Part shown: in pieces, positions 58,409 to 64,000 of the stretch | Position numbering within the stretch: the stretch's first letter is position 1 | How the letters are laid out: each line of letters opens with the position of its first letter | Origin: Pontederia crassipes | Taxonomy: Eukaryota; Streptophyta; Magnoliopsida; Commelinales; Pontederiaceae | Direction of reading: 5' to 3' | DNA length: 64,000 bases | Assembly: GCA_030549335.1 (NCBI GenBank) | Contig: JAUKPH010000027.1 | Coordinates: 1,798,001 to 1,862,000 of the forward strand | Program-made: the position numbers and the translations under genes | The notes under the pieces: model-generated | What the model saw: only the letters and a program-made list of their open reading frames with translations | What the model was told of the DNA's origin: nothing | Database searches by the model: none

Positions 58409-60511
58409 TGTAGGATCACAAGACACCAAGAGGGGGTGAATTGGTGTTTAAATTAAAAATATCGATTTTCCAAAAATCATCGTGAAAGTTTAAAATCGAT
58501 TCGTTAATATTTAAACCAACACAATATCAATCAAATCACATGCATAATAGAGTAGGAAGGAGAGGGAAAGAGAAAGATAAACACAAGATGCACGGTGATT
58601 TGTTGACGAAGTTCGGCCACACCTTGGTCTACGTTCCCGCTCCGACTTCCCAATCTCGAAATCGTCGGAGATTCACTACCTTTCTCTTTTGTTGTAGGGA
58701 GAGAATAATTCTTTCTACACCACAATGCCTTCTTCTTTCCTCAAGAGGTAAGGCACACCTCTTCGTACAAGGATCTCTCAAAACTCTCTAAACAAGAACA
58801 CAAGAATTCTCTCAAATTCTTTCTTCTTACAAAGAATGTTCAAACTAAGAAACTAGAAGAGGGAATGAATGATTGGCAAGATTAAGCTTAAGAAAAATGC
58901 TTTGAACTTTAAGGAAACTCTAAAGTGATTTGCCTTGCTTGGTTAATCTTCCTTCAACCTTTTGAATTCCTTTTATAGGCTTCTCTTGAAAATATGGCCA
59001 TTGTAAATCAATGTGAAAAGTGTTGTGTTGTCACCTCTAAAATGGTCGTCCATTTTAGTTTCGATCATCCATTTTGAACGGTAAAGGTCGACCGTTACTG
59101 TTTTGGTCATCCATTTTAGGAACGAAACTAGTCATAGATTTGTGTTTTTTGCGCAGTTATCCGTTGATGACAGTCCATAGAAGGATTTAGTCATTGTCGT
59201 TGCCTTTGCTCTCATAACGGTCGATCGAAAGTGATTCAGTCTTCAGTTTTAGAAATGTCCGTGCTCTCTGTAATCTGCGGTCGTTCATGCAGTGACTTCG
59301 ATCGTCCGATTTCCACATTTTTGTTCTTTGTTGCCCAGAACGGTCAACCATTATAGTTTCGATCGTCCGATTTATAAATGCTTTTGTTCTCTGTAATTAA
59401 CGGTTGTTCCGACAGCAGCTTCGGTCGTCCATTTTAAAGCGTTCATCCTTTTCACCCATAACGGTCGATCGATATAGTTTCGGTCGTCCGTTTGTCATTG
59501 ACAGCTTGATAGACCTGCACTCTTTTATACGTAACTTTTTACTCCATTATCGAAATGAGATAATTTTTTATTCTATGGAAAGATAACAAAATTATCTACA
59601 ATTTTGATATTAATCATTCATTGAAAATCCAATGATATCATAGTCAAATATTCAATCAAATTTCAATGCATAAAGTTGTCAATTTATACTTTTTAGACCT
59701 CACTTGTTTATGCATAACTTTTCATACGAGCATCCAAATGAGATGATTGTTTATTCTATGAAAAGATAACAGAATTCTCTACAATTTTAATATTCATCAA
59801 TATAATCGAATCATAGTCCAAAATTAATTCAAAGTTCAGTACACAAAGTTGTCCATTTCAATTGAAATATTTTAGACATTTACTTTTTTATACATAACTT
59901 TTCATACCAGTATCCAAATGAGATGATATTTGATCTTATGAAAATATAAAAATTTTATTTAAAACTTCATGCTCACCTCTTATTCCAAATTGGTTGATAA
60001 AGTAATCAAATATTAAATGCAAATTCAACACATAAAAGTATCAATTTCAAATAGAACTTGTCGACCTTCACTATTTTTGGCATAATATTTTACACGATTG
60101 TCCAAATGAGGTGATTCTTAATTCTATGAAAAGATAAGATGATTATATATAATTTTTATATTAATCTCCTTATCCAAATCTCATGATAGAATACTAAAAT
60201 ATTAAGTGCAAGTTTAGCACACAATAAACTTCAAATTGAACTTTTCGAACTTTACTTAAACATAACTTTTTATGTGGCTGTCCAAATGAGGTGATTCTTA
60301 ATTTTCTATAAAAATAAAAGAATTATCTATAGCTTTTATTACCATTAATGTAAATCTCGTGGGAGCATAAAAAAATATTAATCGAAAGTTTAATGCATGA
60401 AGCAACTCATTTCTATTTAAACTTTTTCAGCGTTTTAAATATAACCATAATCTTTCAAGGTTTGTATCATCAAAACATAATTATATAGGGCATAAAAACT
60501 TTGCTCCAACA
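58409..60511. mobile_element. Solo LTR, 2103 bp, same family as 19820-21060
   Basis: It begins TGTAGGATCACAAGACACC and ends ACTTTGCTCCAACA. Strong similarity to the LTR at 19820 covers the first part (GGGGGTGAATTGGTGTT, ATCGATTT, GGCCACACCTTG), the GGTCGACCG-like words, and the last 100 bases (TTTGTATCATCAAAA(C/T)ATAAT). It is longer because of an internal tandem array. The flanks GACCG and AATCG give only a weak 5-bp duplication. Confidence 0.7.
59515..60430. repeat. Five tandem units of about 183 bp inside the solo LTR
   Basis: Units start near 59515, 59698, 59875, 60062 and 60248. Each has the order ACTTT...CATAACTTTT..., TCCAAATGAG(A/G)TGATT, TTCTATGAAAAGATAA, and ends with TTCAAAT-like then ACTTTT(T)(A/C)G. 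They are diverged from each other. The sister LTR at 19820-21060 has a single copy near 20811-20985. Confidence 0.85.
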
Positions 60512-61075
60512 AATCGGATGCAGGATCGAACAGATCAAAGAGCAGAACAAGTCTAAAGCAAGAAGTCGATCATGGATTGGTCGACTGACTATGCATCCAA
60601 ATTGAACAAGAAGTTAAAACAAGTGGAAATGAGGAACCGATCATAGGACCGATCGATTGATCAAGCGACCGACATAAATGGTGTGATCAAACGCTGTGAA
60701 AAGTTCCTAATAGGTCGATCGCCTTTGGCAGTCGGTTGACTGACTCGACATGATCTGCTGTAGTAACGGCTATTTTTCATATCAAATCTTTTGATTACTT
60801 TTCAAATATGAAAGATATGATGAAGTGTGCTATAAAAGAAGAACAGAATGTATGAGAGAGAGAGAAAAGAGCACGAGCAATCAAGCAACCAAGGAAGATC
60901 AATCTCCTGTAAAAACTCTAGATCCCTTTCTTCTCTTTACCGTAATCATTTGTGAAAGAAAGATATTGAGAGATATAAATTTTGTATTTCTGAAAGTTCC
61001 TGTGTGAGAAAATGATCGTCTTACCTCTTGAATCGAGAAGAAGGTGGTTGGTTTCCTTCTTCCTAAATTTATAAT

Positions 61076-63240
61076 CTCTTTTAATGCTTATTTAAGTTCA
61101 TAATTGCTAATGTAATTCATCATCACAGTCATTAGCACCACCTTTACATCTTCACCATCATTTATAAGTTTCAACTCACAAACATATGATCCCATTATAA
61201 TTTAATGAGCATAACGTGAAAGAGAAATATAATAACTTTTTTTTAATATCAATTATAATATGTTGTCATAGTTTCAAATTACAACATCAAATTGTCATTA
61301 GGTGAGAAAAGTCAAGATAATCAAATTGTCATTATCATCAAATTATCTCATTAATAAAAGTCAAGATAATAAAAAACATGAATATCTAATATATAATCTA
61401 ATATAACGTCAAGAAACAAAATATAAACCTTTATGATAATGACAAATAACACATATACTAATACTTGTGAAGGTGAAAAGTAAAATAATAAAAGCATAAA
61501 TACATACCTCAAGATTGACATTGGTAATAATAGTAAACGTGACAAGTCATTGGCAAACCTGTATATATATATATATATGTCACACACGTGATAAGCCACT
61601 AGCGACTTTACGCCTACTTTTCTTTATTCTTTTCAACATATTTCTTTATTAATAGCTTAGAGGATTATTGATGATAGCGAAAAATAATTTTATAGAATAA
61701 AAAGTTATAAAAATGATTATATTTCTTATAAAGGATAATAATGCACAAAAATTTGTAAAATTTTAAAAAATAATGAATATAATTATCATTAATTATTTGA
61801 ATCACATTTTTATTATATATATATATATATTATTAAAACATTGAAATCATGTCGAAGCCACCATGCTTATTTTTTTATTTTTCATCATTTTTTATTCCTA
61901 TTTCATTTAAAATTACTAATCTTTAACCTCTTTTAATGCATATTTAATCTCATAATATCATACATTAAGGAATCGATTAAAATAATTAATTCACACTCTC
62001 AACTTACCGCACCACTATTTTCAACCATCATTATTTCATTTAGTGTCATGAATATAAAACAATATAATTAAAATATTTTTTTTATTCTCCTACAATTTTT
62101 TTCTTCCCAATAATTTATCGTTATACTTTTTTTTAACTTTTATTTTAAAATATATTCAATATTATATATAGTTGATGCAATAGAATCATCCTCAATTCAT
62201 ATTTCGCCTTTATCACTTTTTTTTTAAATTTCTCATCCATTTCATCCATTAATAAACATATTTTATAATATAACTAAATACAATATTAAATGACATAAAT
62301 TCCGAATCCAAAACTACGTACCTCAATGAATGCAACGGTTTCAAATTTTTTAATAACCCGAATTGATAATTTTCAAACTTCTAATATGGTGTAATTTCTT
62401 CTCTTCGGTACGTATTAGAAAACACACATTTTAACGGTTTCAATTTTTTTAATAACTTCGCCCAATTAAATCATTTTAATACCACGGTGGCTATTTGTCT
62501 GTTTTCTCATTTATTTAATTTTTATTCCATTTTAAAATTAATAAATTTATTAACCTCCTTTGATGACATATTTAATGTCATAATACCACTTATCTCCTTA
62601 TTATTTTCAGCTATCATTATTTTGATTTAATTTCATGAATACAAAATAAAATAATTAAATAATATTTTCTTTATTCTCCTACAATTTTGCCGATAATTTA
62701 CCTTTATACTGTTTTTTGTTTTTAAAATTATAATCATTTTTTTAGTGTTTCATATTAAAAAGTCATGCAGTAGGAATGACAAAATAATTTTATCTTGAAA
62801 TCATCCCTCATTATATTGTATTTTTTCTTTTAATTTTGATTCTATATATTCTTTTGTTTACTATTATATTCATTATTATAATAATTCATTATTATCCTTT
62901 TATGTTATAAGATTTTTAATTTCGATTTTCATTATGGCATTGGAATGACACTACATATTAATCAATACTTCTTCTAGGAGAGAGTAAAATCGGATTCGGG
63001 TCCGGGTCCAACCGAACCAGATCCTATTTATACTGGGTTTAAAAAAATTGAAACTGGGGTAGGAACAGGTCGGACCTGGAAAACCACAAATAAAATCAGA
63101 AATGGAACAGATAATTTATTAAAAATAAATAATTTAATATTACTACAATGAAATCAAATTTTAGATAATTTAATATATTATTATAATTATATTTTAGTTG
63201 TGAATCAGGAATGGACTGAATTTAGATAAATCATTGATAG
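61076..63240. repeat. AT-rich region with a degenerate direct repeat; no gene
   Basis: Two segments, about 61870-62130 and 62490-62720, are diverged direct copies (ATTTAATTTCATGAATA(C/T)AAAA, TTATTCTCCTACAATTTT, ATAATTTA(C/T)C). A third fragment near 61070-61220 shares AATCTCTTTTAATGC(T/A)TATTTA. At 62980-63090 a GC-richer fragment (GGATTCGGGTCCGGGTCC) resembles a MITE terminus. Minus-strand frame 61351-61599 is a chance AT-rich frame. Confidence 0.55.
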
Positions 63241-64000
63241 TGATATTATGAAGTGTAGTGATAACTTGCTGATTTTGTAGTTAGAATTGAGAATTTTCAA
63301 TAATTGGATCAATTCCCTAACTCTCTCTCTACTGTAGTGCACAGGTCAATTGTAGTAAACCCAAATATCGTATCCACAGTGATTTGAAGCCAATGACTCC
63401 CTAAAATAATCTAAACTAGCCCTAACTAAAGTGACAAATTCAAGAAATTAAAGGAAAGTGAAAATAGATTTTTAAAAGTGACAAAAAGGATAATTATTTT
63501 TGGTGTTTTGATAATAGAAAAGAACTGAGATCTAATTACTGAATTAAGGACTAAAAATAGTTTATCAATCAATGGAAAGGTTCTCCTAAGGGTTGGGGTT
63601 CATCTAATTCAGCTATGGATGAAATTGAACATTTTAACAATTTTAAATTAAATTTGATTCAACCTTAACTATGGCTGCTCTCACAGCTTAATTAGTTCAA
63701 AACTAATCATTATATTCTCATATAAATATTAGCTAAGTTGAATTAGAGGAGGATCCCTACTTAGTGTCAAGTTATCATTAGCATGTGCACAAGTCCCTCA
63801 ATGATTTTGCCATTTTTTCTAAGATTTTGGCAATTTCAGTTTGGGACTTCAACCAAATCACACATCAACTACTCAGAAATGATATGAATCCAATCCTAAT
63901 ACTAATACTTCTTGGTTTATATCTAAACTAGAAGGAGATTTTGAATCAGCCTCTCAGTTATAAATTTAAATGAAATCCACATTAGTACTAATCAATTGGA
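63241..64000. mobile_element. Second member of the 45025 LTR family, cut by the window end
   Basis: It starts TGATATTATGAAGTGTAGTG and aligns from there with 45025-45720 (GTGTAGTGATAACTTGCT, CAATTGTAGT(A/C)(A/T)ACCCAAAT, CGTATCCACAGTG, AGGTTCTCCTA-like, TTCTTGGTTTAT). The right end is outside the window, so its status (solo LTR or whole element) is unknown. Confidence 0.75.

Larger units (their letters stand above)
58087..61075 (+). mobile_element. Polypurine tract and interrupted 3' LTR of a SIRE/Maximus-like Copia element
   Basis: AAAAAAGGGGAGA (58087-58099) is followed by the LTR start TGTTGAATCATGTACTATT at 58101. The LTR continues to 58408, is interrupted by a solo LTR of another family (58409-60511), and resumes at 60512. 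It includes a TATAAAA box near 60831 and a GAGAGAGAGAAAAGAGC leader. The right boundary is not clear; similarity to LTR-like sequence fades near 61075. GGTCGACCG-like words occur on both sides of the insertion. Confidence 0.65.

Noticed and set aside
1-64000. tRNA, rRNA or organellar insertion
   Set aside because: No cloverleaf with A and B boxes, rRNA-like stretch or organellar gene was noticed. The only tRNA-related sequence is the 12-base primer site at 28724.

Overview
This window is nuclear DNA of a flowering plant, probably a eudicot. The signs are an intron-rich GDPDL-type gene with a GPI-protein architecture, plant-type Mutator, CACTA, Helitron and LTR elements, a tRNA-Asp primer site, and very AT-rich intergenic DNA. 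The species cannot be fixed from the sequence. Almost all of the 64 kb is transposable-element DNA, often nested. The one host-type gene, a glycerophosphodiester phosphodiesterase-like gene on the minus strand (40311-33321), looks decayed.

Layout. 1-10480 is an AT-rich Helitron-like cluster with a clear 3' terminus (hairpin plus CTAG), several 5' termini, a 409-bp tandem duplication and a tandem array of about 1.18 kb per unit. 11325-16953 is a Mutator-like element (MULE-1) with a perfect 9-bp target-site duplication (TSD) and long GC-rich inverted arms; its right arm is split by a 3.3-kb solo LTR (13541-16869) that itself holds a 627-bp GATC-rich MITE. 19270-22230 is a decayed Ty3/Gypsy pol, interrupted inside RNase H by a solo LTR (19820-21060). 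23252-30307 is a whole LTR retrotransposon on the minus strand: TSD GTCTG, a tRNA-Asp-type primer site and a polypurine tract, but no pol. It encodes only a coiled-coil protein and carries about two dozen quasi-palindromic motifs. 33321-40311 is the GDPDL gene, carrying a frameshift, a 3' deletion, a triplicated exon segment and intronic MITEs.

40600-53030 holds two copies of a promoter-like block. One is split by a 920-bp MITE, the other by an 8.5-kb Mutator-like element (MULE-2, 44273-52821; TSD ATGTTAATA). A third copy is at 18566-18870. MULE-2 has inverted arms of about 1.47 kb, each carrying a two-exon GRF-zinc-finger gene with a C-terminal membrane segment. The left gene is open (106 codons); the right has two stops. 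Between the arms lies a broken FAR1-type transposase. A 2.86-kb solo LTR is inserted in the left arm with TSD ATGCT; a second LTR of the same family enters the window at 63241. 53319-54996 is a truncated CACTA element, 55002-55769 a likely further solo LTR, and 56537-61075 the 3' end of a SIRE/Maximus-like Copia element (env-like ORF, polypurine tract, LTR) interrupted by a 2.1-kb solo LTR that carries five 183-bp repeats.

The nesting gives a relative order of events: the promoter-like block was duplicated, MULE-2 then entered one copy, and the solo LTR then entered MULE-2. Few genes here are likely to be expressed. The best candidate for an intact small protein is the GRF-zinc-finger gene in the left MULE-2 arm.
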